Below are positions 18,945 to 26,856 of a stretch of 64,000 nucleotides of DNA, piece by piece. Each line of letters starts with the position of its first letter. Position 1 is the first letter of the stretch. Position numbers and translations under genes: made by a program. Below the pieces are notes generated by a model. The model searched no databases, was not told the origin of the DNA, and worked only from the letters and a program-made list of their open reading frames with translations. Location of the stretch: contig JABDBZ010000001.1 in the NCBI GenBank assembly GCA_013288385.1, positions 1-64,000 of the forward strand, in the 5' to 3' direction. This DNA comes from Bacteroidota bacterium (GTDB lineage: Bacteria; Bacteroidota; Bacteroidia; B-17B0; Aurantibacillaceae).

Positions 18945-20084
18945 ATGCATTTCGATTTAACTGAAGAGCACTTAATGATTCAAAAAGCAGCAAGAGAATT
19001 TGCACAGAACGAATTAAAACCTGGTGTTATTGAACGTGATGAACACCAAAAATTTCCTACTGAACAAGTAAAGAAAATGGGGGAGCTTGGTTTTTTAGGT
19101 ATGATGGTTGATCCAAAATACGGTGGAGGTGGTATGGATGCTATTTCTTACGTTTTAGCAATGGAAGAGATCAGTAAAGTGGATGCGAGTTGCAGCGTAA
19201 TTATGAGTGTAAATAATTCTTTGGTGTGTTGGGGCTTAGAACAATTTGGAACAGAGGAACAAAAGCAAAAATATTTAGTTCCCTTGGCAAAAGGTGAGAT
19301 CATTGGTGCATTTTGTTTGAGCGAACCGGAAGCGGGTAGCGATGCTACTTCTCAACGTACAACAGGAATTGATAAAGGAGATCATTATTTAGTGAACGGA
19401 ACAAAAAATTGGATTACTAATGGAAACAGTGCTTCTGTTTATTTAGTTATGGTGCAAACCAATAAGGAAGCCGGACACAAAGGCATCAATTGTTTAATTC
19501 TTGAAAAAGGAATGCCTGGGTTTGTAGTTGGACCAAAAGAAAACAAGATGGGAATTCGTGCAAGTGATACACACTCATTAATGTTTGAAAATGTAAAAGT
19601 GCCTAAAGCGAATAGAATAGGGGAAGAGGGTTTTGGATTTAAATTTGCAATGAAAGTATTGAGTGGTGGCCGTATTGGCATTGCTTCTCAGGCTCTAGGT
19701 ATTGCGAGCGGTGCTTATGAATTAGCTTTACAATACAGTAAAGAACGCAAAGCATTTGGAAAAGAAATTAGTCAGCACCAAATTATACAATTTAAATTAG
19801 CCGATATGGCAACACGTATTGAAGCTGCACGTTTATTAATTTACCGTTCGGCTTGGTTAAAAGACCAACATTTACCTTTCGACAAAGAAAGTGCCATGGC
19901 AAAAGTATTTGCAAGCGAAACTGCTATGTGGGTTTCTACAGAGGCTGTTCAAGTGCATGGTGGTTACGGTTATGTAAAAGAATATCACGTTGAGCGGTTA
20001 ATGCGCGATGCAAAAATTACGCAGATCTACGAAGGCACAAGTGAAGTGCAAAGGATTGTAATTTCGAGACAGGTATTGGCTTAA
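18945..20084 (+). CDS. Acyl-CoA dehydrogenase (short-chain/butyryl type)
   Basis: FAD-dependent alpha-beta dehydrogenation of acyl-CoA in beta-oxidation or branched amino-acid breakdown. 379 residues, the standard length. It shows FCLSEPEAGSDATSQRTTG and the NGTKNWITNG FAD-binding strand, GGRIGIASQALGIASGAYE, YSKERKAFGKEI, QVHGGYGYVKEYHVERLMRD, and the catalytic base Glu in IYEGTSEVQR at the C-terminal helix. Very close in plan to butyryl-CoA dehydrogenases. No electron-transfer flavoprotein genes lie nearby. Monocistronic: strong promoter upstream and terminator downstream. Confidence 0.95.
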   Translation: MHFDLTEEHLMIQKAAREFAQNELKPGVIERDEHQKFPTEQVKKMGELGFLGMMVDPKYGGGGMDAISYVLAMEEISKVDASCSVIMSVNNSLVCWGLEQFGTEEQKQKYLVPLAKGEIIGAFCLSEPEAGSDATSQRTTGIDKGDHYLVNGTKNWITNGNSASVYLVMVQTNKEAGHKGINCLILEKGMPGFVVGPKENKMGIRASDTHSLMFENVKVPKANRIGEEGFGFKFAMKVLSGGRIGIASQALGIASGAYELALQYSKERKAFGKEISQHQIIQFKLADMATRIEAARLLIYRSAWLKDQHLPFDKESAMAKVFASETAMWVSTEAVQVHGGYGYVKEYHVERLMRDAKITQIYEGTSEVQRIVISRQVLA

Positions 20085-20100
20085 TTCTCGATACAATTTT
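20085..20100. repeat. Dispersed repeat TTCTCGATACAATTTT, copy 1
   Basis: The 16-nt string is repeated exactly at 24099-24114. Both copies are intergenic. Confidence 0.6.
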
Positions 20101-20137
20101 GCAAGAGACAGGCAAATCGGCCGAACAGGCATACATT

Positions 20138-20170
20138 AAAAAGCCCGACTTATTTTTAGTCGGGCTTTTT
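20138..20170. terminator. Bidirectional intrinsic terminator
   Basis: A 13-bp perfect stem (AAAAAGCCCGACT) with a 7-nt loop and T5 follows the acyl-CoA dehydrogenase and faces the convergent msrA. Confidence 0.9.
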
Positions 20171-20171
20171 A

Positions 20172-20198
20172 GTTTTTTGGTTACTGCCAACTGCTTCC
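20172..20198. repeat. Dispersed repeat with core ACTGCCAACTGCTTCC
   Basis: The 16-nt core at 20183-20198 recurs exactly at 40625-40640, inside dnaE; both are preceded by GTTTTTTG. This copy lies between the terminator and msrA. Confidence 0.6.
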
Positions 20199-20208
20199 GC
20201 CAACTGGA

Positions 20209-20877
20209 CTATTTCTTCATTTTATCATGAAAAATCTTCTCAAATTTATCAACCTTAGGCTGTATCACATATTTGCAATAACCTTCTGAACCATTTTGAT
20301 TATAGTAGTTTTGGTGATAGTCTTCGGCTTTGTAATAATTTTTAAGCGGACTAATTTCTGTTACAATAGGATTAGGATATGCGCCACTTTTATTTATTTC
20401 AGCTTTATATTTTTCTGCTAATTTTTTTTGTTCTTCGTTATGATAAAATATGACAGAACGGTATTGTGTGCCATGATCATTTCCTTGATAGTTAATTGTT
20501 GTAGGATCATGTGTTTTCCAAAACACTTCTAGTAGTTCATCAAAACTTATTTTTGTTTTATCATAAATAATTCGGCAAACTTCTGCGTGTCCGGTTGTAC
20601 CGGTACAAACATCGGCATAACTCGGGTTTTTAACTGTGCCACCGCTATAACCGCTTTCAATGCTTTCTACACCATTTAATCTTTGGAAAACAGCTTCAAC
20701 GCACCAAAAACAACCTGCGCCAAAAGTAGCAGTATCCATATTTGTACCTGTCTCTTTATTATCTGATTGTTTTTCCATTTTACTTTTTGTTTCGTTAGTT
20801 TGCCCGCAAGCACTGGCAAAAAAAATAGCTGTTACCAACGTAACAGCTATTTTAAATTTATATTTTATTTTTTTCAT
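20209..20877 (-). CDS. msrA: Peptide-methionine (S)-S-oxide reductase MsrA, probable lipoprotein
   Basis: Repairs methionine-S-sulfoxide in proteins. 222 residues from the ATG at 20877. An N-terminal signal with lipobox (FFASAC, Cys at about 24) and a polar linker place it in the envelope, unlike cytosolic MsrA. The catalytic domain has FGAGCFWCVEAVF with the nucleophilic Cys, GYSGGTVKNPSYADVCTGTTGHAE, DPTTINYQGNDHGTQYRSVIF, and a C-terminal GYCKY cysteine that could resolve the disulfide. MsrB is not adjacent. Monocistronic or paired with the 20890-21423 gene 12 nt upstream. Confidence 0.95.
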   Translation of the reverse strand: MKKIKYKFKIAVTLVTAIFFASACGQTNETKSKMEKQSDNKETGTNMDTATFGAGCFWCVEAVFQRLNGVESIESGYSGGTVKNPSYADVCTGTTGHAEVCRIIYDKTKISFDELLEVFWKTHDPTTINYQGNDHGTQYRSVIFYHNEEQKKLAEKYKAEINKSGAYPNPIVTEISPLKNYYKAEDYHQNYYNQNGSEGYCKYVIQPKVDKFEKIFHDKMKK

Positions 20878-20889
20878 GTTATAAATAAC

Positions 20890-21423
20890 TTATTCTTTTT
20901 TCGGTTTAGGGGCTTCTTCGCCTTCCATTCTCATTTTATCTTTAGGATCTTTCTTTTTATTCTTTTTTGGTTTGCCACCTTTTTCACGGCCAACAAAATC
21001 AAAATATTTTTTCAATTTATCATTTTTAGTAATCTTAACTGTCCCTTCAATATCCCATTCTACTGTATTAAAAGAGATGATAATGGTTTGGTTACCTTCG
21101 TCTGTTGCCGTTGCTTCTACCGCTAAAAAGCGAACTTCAGTATCGGTTGAATCGGTGTAAATTGAATCTCTTTCAATTCTATATTTGATCCATTTGAAAC
21201 CAAATTTTTGGTTAATAAAATCACTGAAAATTCTACCATTCTTAAATTCAATTTTATCTGGCTGTACTTTTTTTTGAGGTGCGCCATCTTTAACTTCACC
21301 TAACGAAATATTAAATTTGCGTTTATTTAGGGGATCTTTTTCCTTTGTTTGAGCAACAGAAAGAAAAGTATAAAAGCTAAATAAAATGAGAAGCGAAATT
21401 TTTACAGGAACTTTAATTTGCAT
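20890..21423 (-). CDS. Secreted protein of unknown function
   Basis: 177 residues with a signal peptide (cleavage after about residue 24, SVAQ). The middle (about 60-140) alternates strands (SDFINQKFGFKWIKYRIERD, FLAVEATATDEGNQTIIISF), suggesting a small beta-domain. The C-terminal 35 residues are very Lys/Pro-rich (KPKKNKKKDPKDK) and look disordered. No family recognised. It lies just upstream of msrA in the same direction, so they may be co-transcribed. Confidence 0.75.
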   Translation of the reverse strand: MQIKVPVKISLLILFSFYTFLSVAQTKEKDPLNKRKFNISLGEVKDGAPQKKVQPDKIEFKNGRIFSDFINQKFGFKWIKYRIERDSIYTDSTDTEVRFLAVEATATDEGNQTIIISFNTVEWDIEGTVKITKNDKLKKYFDFVGREKGGKPKKNKKKDPKDKMRMEGEEAPKPKKE

Positions 21424-21504
21424 AATATAAAAATTTATAAAGTATTGCTAAGATAGTAATATATTTACAATAAATCTTCAAATTTTTTTGTAAAAATATT
21501 TAAA

Positions 21505-22776
21505 ATGGAACCACTGGCAGAGAGGTTAAGGCCGCATTCTTTAGAAGAATATGTTGGCCAGAAAAAGATAATAGGAGAGGGCAGTGCACTTAGAAATGCC
21601 TTAAGAAATAAGCTTTTACCGTCTATTATATTTTGGGGTCCGCCGGGTGTGGGAAAAACGTCCCTGGCATTTATTATTGCCAATGAATTAAAACGTCCGT
21701 TTTATAGTTTGAGTGCCATAAATAGTGGTGTAAAAGATGTAAGAGAAGTAATTGAAAAGGCATCTGATAAAAATATTTTTAATACAGAGAAACCTATTTT
21801 ATTTATTGATGAGATCCATCGCTTTAGTAAATCGCAACAAGATTCATTATTGGCTGCTGTTGAAAAAGGTGTAATTACTTTGATTGGTGCAACAACCGAA
21901 AACCCTTCGTTTGAAGTTATTCCGGCACTTTTATCAAGAAGTCAGATTTACGTTTTAGAACATTTAAGTGAAGATGAATTAATTGGCATATTGAAGCATG
22001 CGATCCAAAGCGACTTGTTTTTGAAAACAAAAAAGATTGAACTCAAAGAAACAGATGCTTTGATAAGAGTGAGTGGGGGAGATGCACGTAAATTATTAAA
22101 TGCTCTTGAAATAGTTGTAAACGCTAGTGATTTAGAGAATATAATTATTACGAATGAATTGGTATTACAAACTATTCAGCAAAATTTAGCCTTGTATGAT
22201 AAAAGTGGGGAACAACATTATGATATTATTTCTGCTTTTATAAAATCGATTAGAGGAAGTGATCCAAATGCTGCGTTATACTATTTAGCGAGGATGTTAA
22301 AGGGCGGAGAAGATATTTCTTTTGTGGCAAGAAGAATGTTGATCTTGGCAAGTGAAGATATTGGAAACGCGAATCCTAATGCGTTGTTAATGGCTAAGAC
22401 TTGTTTTGATGCGATTAATGTAATTGGAATGCCGGAGTCACGGATTATATTGAGTCAGTGTGTTGTTTATTTAGCAACATCTGCAAAAAGTAATGCGAGT
22501 TATATGGCAATAGCGAATGCCTTTGAAGTGGTTGATAAAACAGGTGATTTGCCGGTGCCTTTGCATTTAAGAAATGCACCAACTAAATTAATGAAGGATA
22601 TGAATTATGGGAAAGATTATAAGTACGCTCATAGTTTTGAAAATAACTTTGTTGACCAAGAGTTTTTGCCGGATGAAATTAAAGGGAGCCAAATTTACGA
22701 TCCCGGAAATAACGCAAGGGAAATTGAACAACGAAAATTTTTAAAGAATATATGGAAAGAGAAGTATGGGTATTAA
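21505..22776 (+). CDS. rarA: Replication-associated recombination protein A (RarA/MgsA), AAA+ ATPase
   Basis: Acts at stalled replication forks as a clamp-loader-like tetramer. 423 residues, typical. N-terminal PLAERLRPHSLEEYVGQKKI, Walker A GPPGVGKTS (about residues 45-53), SAINSGVKDVREV, Walker B LFIDEIHRF, sensor 1 GATTENPSF, and the family-specific C-terminal part SFVARRMLILASEDIGNANP and PVPLHLRNAPTKLMK. The ATG at 21505 fits the family start. Divergent from the secreted protein at 20890-21423; followed by a repeat-filled spacer. Confidence 0.96.
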   Translation: MEPLAERLRPHSLEEYVGQKKIIGEGSALRNALRNKLLPSIIFWGPPGVGKTSLAFIIANELKRPFYSLSAINSGVKDVREVIEKASDKNIFNTEKPILFIDEIHRFSKSQQDSLLAAVEKGVITLIGATTENPSFEVIPALLSRSQIYVLEHLSEDELIGILKHAIQSDLFLKTKKIELKETDALIRVSGGDARKLLNALEIVVNASDLENIIITNELVLQTIQQNLALYDKSGEQHYDIISAFIKSIRGSDPNAALYYLARMLKGGEDISFVARRMLILASEDIGNANPNALLMAKTCFDAINVIGMPESRIILSQCVVYLATSAKSNASYMAIANAFEVVDKTGDLPVPLHLRNAPTKLMKDMNYGKDYKYAHSFENNFVDQEFLPDEIKGSQIYDPGNNAREIEQRKFLKNIWKEKYGY

Positions 22777-22777
22777 A

Positions 22778-22947
22778 AAGTTGAAAGTTTAAGGTTCAAA
22801 GTTTAAAGTTCTGTGTATAACTAGAATCCAATCACAAAGTTTTTTTACTAAAATGCTAGGCACTAACACTATCCTCCCTTAGGGGAGGTGGCAGCGCAGC
22901 TGACGGAGGAGGATAATTATGCGTGCAGAACTTTGAACTTACAACTC
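22778..22947. repeat. Composite intergenic repeat island
   Basis: Three nested parts lie between convergent genes. The outer arms are AAGTTTAAGGTTCAAAG-like (22778-22815) and its inverted partner CAGAACTTTGAACTT (22926-22940). The inner part is a GC-richer hairpin: ATCCTCC at 22871-22877 with GGAGGAT at 22908-22914, itself holding CCTCCC-TTA-GGGGAGG. The GC content stands out from the surroundings. Such elements are scattered in many Bacteroidota genomes. It may act as terminator for both neighbours, as no other one is seen. Confidence 0.65.
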
Positions 22948-22962
22948 TAAACCGAGGTTGGT

Positions 22963-23955
22963 TTACCAACCCAAAATCCAAGCAAAAATCAAAGGCGCAA
23001 CAATTGTTGCATCACTTTCCACAATAAATTTTGGTGTATGAATATCTAATTTTCCCCAGGTAATTTTTTCATTCGGAACTGCTCCTGAATAAGAACCGTA
23101 AGAGGTTGTAGAATCTGAAATCTGACAAAAATAACTCCAGAAAGGAACATCATGCATTTCCATATCCTGATATAACATGGGTACAACACAAATTGGAAAA
23201 TCGCCAGCAATACCACCACCTATTTGAAAAAAACCAATCCCTTTGCCACTGCTATTTTTAATATACCAATCGGCCAACCAAGCCATATATTCAATACCGC
23301 TTTTCATGGTACTTGCTTTTATTTCTTTTTTAATAACATAAGACGCAAAAATATTTCCCATGGTGCTGTCTTCCCAACCAGGCACCACTATTGGTAAATT
23401 ACGTTCAGCTGCAGCGAGCATCCAACTGTCTTTTGGATCAATTTCATAATATTGTTTTAGCTCACCGCTTAGTAAAATTTTGTACATGTATTCATGCGGG
23501 AAATAACGTTCACCTGCAGTATCTGCATCTTTCCAAATTTTGTAAATATGTTTTTGTAGGCGACGAAATGCTTCTTCTTCGGGAATGCAAGTATCGGTTA
23601 CACGATTATAATGGTTTTCTAAAAGATCCCATTCATCTTGTGGCGAAAGATCGCGGTAATTAGGAACACGTTTGTAATGACTATGTGCAACCAAATTCAT
23701 AATATCTTCTTCCAAATTTGCACCGGTACAAGAAATAATATCTATTTTTCCTTTACGAATCATTTCAGCTAATGATTTTCCTAACTCAGCTGTACTCATG
23801 GCGCCTGCAAGGGTTACCATCATTTTACCACCTTCGGTTAAATGCGTTTCGTATCCTTTAGCAGCATCAACTAAAGCTGCCGAATTAAAATGTTTATAGT
23901 GATGATTAACGAAATTTGAAATTGGGCCTTTTGAGGTAATTGGATTTGCTGACAT
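22963..23955 (-). CDS. Deoxyhypusine-synthase-like protein
   Basis: 330 residues, family length. DHS-fold features: GGKMMVTLAGAMSTAELGKSL, IISCTGANLEEDIMNL (NAD region), GYSGAVPNEKITWGKL-like active-site segment (GSYSGAVPNEKITWGKLD) and a C-terminal DATIVAPLIFAW. Eukaryotic DHS uses an active-site lysine in GGGVxK. Here the segment reads GGGIAGDFPICVVP with no lysine, as I recall for bacterial members. Bacteria have no eIF5A to modify; bacterial relatives are proposed to act in polyamine (for example homospermidine) metabolism, so the true reaction is open. An arginase-family gene lies 39 kb away and is not evidence of linkage. Convergent with rarA. Confidence 0.9.
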   Translation of the reverse strand: MSANPITSKGPISNFVNHHYKHFNSAALVDAAKGYETHLTEGGKMMVTLAGAMSTAELGKSLAEMIRKGKIDIISCTGANLEEDIMNLVAHSHYKRVPNYRDLSPQDEWDLLENHYNRVTDTCIPEEEAFRRLQKHIYKIWKDADTAGERYFPHEYMYKILLSGELKQYYEIDPKDSWMLAAAERNLPIVVPGWEDSTMGNIFASYVIKKEIKASTMKSGIEYMAWLADWYIKNSSGKGIGFFQIGGGIAGDFPICVVPMLYQDMEMHDVPFWSYFCQISDSTTSYGSYSGAVPNEKITWGKLDIHTPKFIVESDATIVAPLIFAWILGW

Positions 23956-23975
23956 ATCTTCTAAAATTTGATGGG

Positions 23976-23983
23976 CAAAAATA
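23976..23983 (-). promoter_or_regulatory. -7 element TATTTTTG for the DHS-like gene
   Basis: On the minus strand TATTTTTG matches TAnnTTTG and ends 20 nt before the ATG at 23955. No TTG is seen at the ideal distance. Confidence 0.4.
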
Positions 23984-24033
23984 AGTATTTAGGATTGAAC
24001 TAAGTCATTTTCTGTTAACAAAATATAAAGGTC

Positions 24034-24068
24034 TTCGTTATTGTGAGAAGGCACGACGAAACAATCTC
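24034..24068. repeat. Dispersed intergenic repeat, GAGAAGGCACGACGAAACAA type
   Basis: The stretch with GTGAGAAGGCACGACGAAAC and then CAATCTC has the look of the common 'CATTGCGAGG...CGAAGCAATCTC' repeat of bacterial intergenic regions, slightly degenerate. It lies upstream of the UbiA gene. The assignment rests on memory of the motif. Confidence 0.5.
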
Positions 24069-24098
24069 AAATAATGATAGGGATAATCTCCGGAGTCG

Positions 24099-24114
24099 TT
24101 CTCGATACAATTTT
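24099..24114. repeat. Dispersed repeat TTCTCGATACAATTTT, copy 2
   Basis: Exact copy of 20085-20100. It continues with CGAAAG and, 40 nt on, AAAATCACTCGAACT, suggesting one longer degenerate element. Confidence 0.6.
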
Positions 24115-24236
24115 CGAAAGAAATATTGAAGAAATGATTGGATTTTTGGACAAAAATCACTCGAACTAATAGCGATTATCGAAAAAGTATTTCAATTGTG
24201 AATGTCTTTCATTAACCCTAAATTTACATTCGTATT

Positions 24237-25100
24237 ATGATCCAAAAAATAAATCGTTATTTATCACTTGTGAAATTCAGTCATACTGTATTTGCTTTAC
24301 CGTTTGCGATTATTGGTTTTTTTTTAGCGATACATAGTGGTGGAGCAGTTTTTTATTTTCAAAAATTAATCATGGTTATTTTATGTATGGTTTTTGCCCG
24401 AAGTGCCGCCATGGGTTTTAATCGTTATATCGATCGAAAATTTGATGAAAAAAATCCACGTACTGCGATTCGCGAAATTCCTGCAGGCATTATTAGTGCT
24501 AATGCTGCATTAACTTTTGTAATTGTTTGCAGCGTTTCATTTATTGTATGTACTTATTTTATAAATCTAATTTGTTTGTATTTAAGTCCGGTTGCATTGC
24601 TTGTTGTTTTAGGTTACAGTTACACTAAACGCTTCACACCTTTATGTCATTTAATATTAGGATTAGGATTAAGTCTGGCCCCGATTGGTGCGTATTTAGC
24701 GTTAACCGGACACTTTGCTCCACTTCCAATTTTATTTAGTTTGCTTGTTTTTTTATGGACTGGTGGTTTTGATATTATTTATGCCTTGCAAGATGAAGAG
24801 TTTGATAGGAATCAAGGTTTAAAATCCATTCCCGTTTATTTAGGGAGAGTAAAGGCTTTGCGTTTATCTGAGTGGATGCATTTTGCTGCTGCCTTAATAG
24901 TTGGTGCATGTTTTTATATGGGAGGTTTTCATTGGTTGTTTGCAATTGGAGCTGTTGTCTTTGTTTCACTTTTATGGTTTCAGCATAGCATTGTAAAACC
25001 GAATGATTTAAGTAGGGTTAATTTGGCTTTTGGCACTACGAATGGTATTGCTAGTGTTGTATTTTGCGTTTTCGTTTGCGCCGATATGTATTTTTTATAG
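24237..25100 (+). CDS. UbiA-family prenyltransferase, probably menaquinone pathway (MqnP-like)
   Basis: 287 residues and about eight or nine transmembrane helices. Both Asp-rich motifs are present: NRYIDRKFDEKNPRT (residues about 62-76) and DIIYALQDEEFDRNQG (about 180-195), which bind Mg-prenyl diphosphate. KFSHTVFALPFA at the N-terminus is typical. The enzyme attaches a polyprenyl chain to an aromatic acid. Bacteroidota make menaquinone rather than ubiquinone, so the 4-hydroxybenzoate-type name often attached to this subfamily probably conceals the futalosine-pathway enzyme MqnP; that is inference. It stands alone between repeat-bearing spacers. Confidence 0.9.
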   Translation: MIQKINRYLSLVKFSHTVFALPFAIIGFFLAIHSGGAVFYFQKLIMVILCMVFARSAAMGFNRYIDRKFDEKNPRTAIREIPAGIISANAALTFVIVCSVSFIVCTYFINLICLYLSPVALLVVLGYSYTKRFTPLCHLILGLGLSLAPIGAYLALTGHFAPLPILFSLLVFLWTGGFDIIYALQDEEFDRNQGLKSIPVYLGRVKALRLSEWMHFAAALIVGACFYMGGFHWLFAIGAVVFVSLLWFQHSIVKPNDLSRVNLAFGTTNGIASVVFCVFVCADMYFL

Positions 25101-25134
25101 TGTAAAATATTTTAGCCACTACGACTGAGACAAT

Positions 25135-25158
25135 TTAGCCACGAAGGCACAAAGGCAC
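25135..25158. repeat. Dispersed repeat CCACGAAGGCACAAAGGCAC
   Basis: A direct copy of the arm type used in the inverted repeat at 25264-25332. This CCACGAAGGCAC family is widespread in Bacteroidota spacers. Confidence 0.6.
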
Positions 25159-25263
25159 GGTTTTTTATTACGAAACAAATGAGAGTTATAAAAACAGAAA
25201 TATTTTAAAACACGAATAAGTTCTCCTTCTCCTTTGGATAAGGTTGGGATGAAGCTGATTTTT

Positions 25264-25332
25264 AACCACGAAGACACTAAGTTTTCTCGAAAAGATTTAA
25301 TTATTTTATTTGTGTCTTAGTGCCTTTGTGGT
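25264..25332. repeat. Long inverted repeat with CCACGAAGACACTAAG arms
   Basis: Left arm AACCACGAAGACACTAAG (25264-25281) pairs with CTTAGTGCCTTTGTGGT (25316-25332), about 15 of 17 positions, across a 34-nt AT-rich loop. It lies just after the 3' end of the convergent methyltransferase-glycosyltransferase gene and may end transcription there. Confidence 0.65.
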
Positions 25333-25357
25333 AAATAGAAATTGAAGTTTGCCAATC

Positions 25358-26791
25358 TTAAATAAACTTACACTTTCTACTTGCGAATGCGCACATGCGA
25401 AGTAAGATGAGTCCGTGTTTAAAGCGAGAAATATTTGTTTCACCGTAAGTTCTTTCGCGGTAACGAATTGGTACTTCAACAATTTTTAAATTTAATTTGT
25501 GAGCACCAAATAATAAATCAAAATCTCCAAAAGGATCAAACTCTCCAAAATATTTTCTGTTCTTGGTTAATTTAATATAGTCTGTTCTGAACATTACTTT
25601 TGTTCCGCACAAGGTGTCTTTAAAACGTTGTTCTAATAACCAGGTAAAAGCCCAACTGAAAAAATGATTACCCAAATAATTTAAAAAGCGCATAGCTTCT
25701 TTATCCATGGGATAAACCAGACGGGTACCATTTATGAAATCGCCTTTGCCACTTGCAATAGCATTATAAAACTTTGGAATATCTTCTGGTGGTACTGTAA
25801 GATCTGCATCTAAAATCATTAAAATATCGCTGGTTGCAATTTTATAACCTTCACGAACCGCGTCAGCTTTACCTTTGCCTTTTTGCTGACCAATTTTTAT
25901 ATCGTGTGTCGAGGCATATTTTTTTTGAATCTCTTGAATTTTTGTCCATGTGTCATCGGTACTGTTTCCTTCAATAAAAATAATCTCTACATGTTTTCCA
26001 AATTTTGGTAAACGAAGAATTGCGTTTTCAATATTGCCACTTTCGTTACGAGCAGGAATTACAACTGTGGTAGAATATTTATGTTCAAAATACTCTGCGT
26101 TTGTTTCGGGTAAAGGTTTGGCAAAACTATAAATATTGAAACTAAAAAAACGAAAGATTGGAAATTTGGCTAAATATTTATTAAGAATAAAAGAAATTAT
26201 TGGGATATAAATAGGAAAAATTAATCGTTTTGTATTGCGATATACATCAAATCCGGAGACAAATAATAAATTATTAATATCGCGCGTACTCAGCCAATTT
26301 TGCCAGGGCGTGCGCTCTTTTAAACCTATTGCTTCAGAGAATTTGATTACTGGTTCCCAAAATGAATTGTAGTATTGTACAATTATTTTTGTGTTGGGGT
26401 GGCTGCATTTTTTTATTTGTTCAAATACATTTTGAATATCGTCAACAAAACCAATGAGATTGCTAATAAGAATAAGATCGAATGTTTGATTTAATTGAAT
26501 GTCATTTGCATCCATTAAAATAAAATCAATTTTTTTATCGCCATGTTTTTCTTTAGCCCAGGCAATGTATTCGCTGCTAAAATCAATACCAACTTTTTTT
26601 GCACCTTCAATATTTGCGAGTAAATCGCCACTTCCACATCCAACTTCTAAAATAGAACTATCTTCATGAGAGTAATATTTGCAATAATCACTAATTTCTT
26701 GCCAATAGTATTTACTTACAACACGTTTTTTACGTTTTTGAGCAATAGAATTAAAGTAATCTTTGAAATTATTTTTTGTGAGGGTTTCCAT
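25358..26791 (-). CDS. Fused SAM-dependent methyltransferase and family 2 glycosyltransferase
   Basis: 477 residues from the ATG at 26791 (METLTKNN); the frame extends to a TTG at 26833 but the ATG has GAGGAA 9 nt ahead. Residues 1-215 are a class I methyltransferase (ILEVGCGSGDLL, VGIDFSSEYI, FDLILISNLIGF). From about residue 245 starts a GT2 domain of dolichol-phosphate-mannose-synthase type: TVVIPARNESGNIENAI, FIEGNSTDDTW, KGKGKADAVREGY, LMILDADLTVPPEDI (the DxD metal site) and GTRLVYPMDKEAMRFLN. No C-terminal membrane helices are present. Probably makes a lipid-linked or modified sugar for the surface glycan made by neighbouring genes; donor and acceptor unknown. Confidence 0.9.
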   Translation of the reverse strand: METLTKNNFKDYFNSIAQKRKKRVVSKYYWQEISDYCKYYSHEDSSILEVGCGSGDLLANIEGAKKVGIDFSSEYIAWAKEKHGDKKIDFILMDANDIQLNQTFDLILISNLIGFVDDIQNVFEQIKKCSHPNTKIIVQYYNSFWEPVIKFSEAIGLKERTPWQNWLSTRDINNLLFVSGFDVYRNTKRLIFPIYIPIISFILNKYLAKFPIFRFFSFNIYSFAKPLPETNAEYFEHKYSTTVVIPARNESGNIENAILRLPKFGKHVEIIFIEGNSTDDTWTKIQEIQKKYASTHDIKIGQQKGKGKADAVREGYKIATSDILMILDADLTVPPEDIPKFYNAIASGKGDFINGTRLVYPMDKEAMRFLNYLGNHFFSWAFTWLLEQRFKDTLCGTKVMFRTDYIKLTKNRKYFGEFDPFGDFDLLFGAHKLNLKIVEVPIRYRERTYGETNISRFKHGLILLRMCAFASRKCKFI

Positions 26792-26834
26792 TAAAATTCC
26801 TCGTAAAAATAAGCAATTAAACAAATCAATCAAT

Positions 26835-26842
26835 TATATTTG
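26835..26842 (+). promoter_or_regulatory. -7 element TATATTTG for the first FkbM gene
   Basis: Exact TAnnTTTG match 14 nt before the ATG at 26857; no TTG at the ideal -33 spacing. Confidence 0.45.
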
Positions 26843-26856
26843 CATCAATTTAGATA

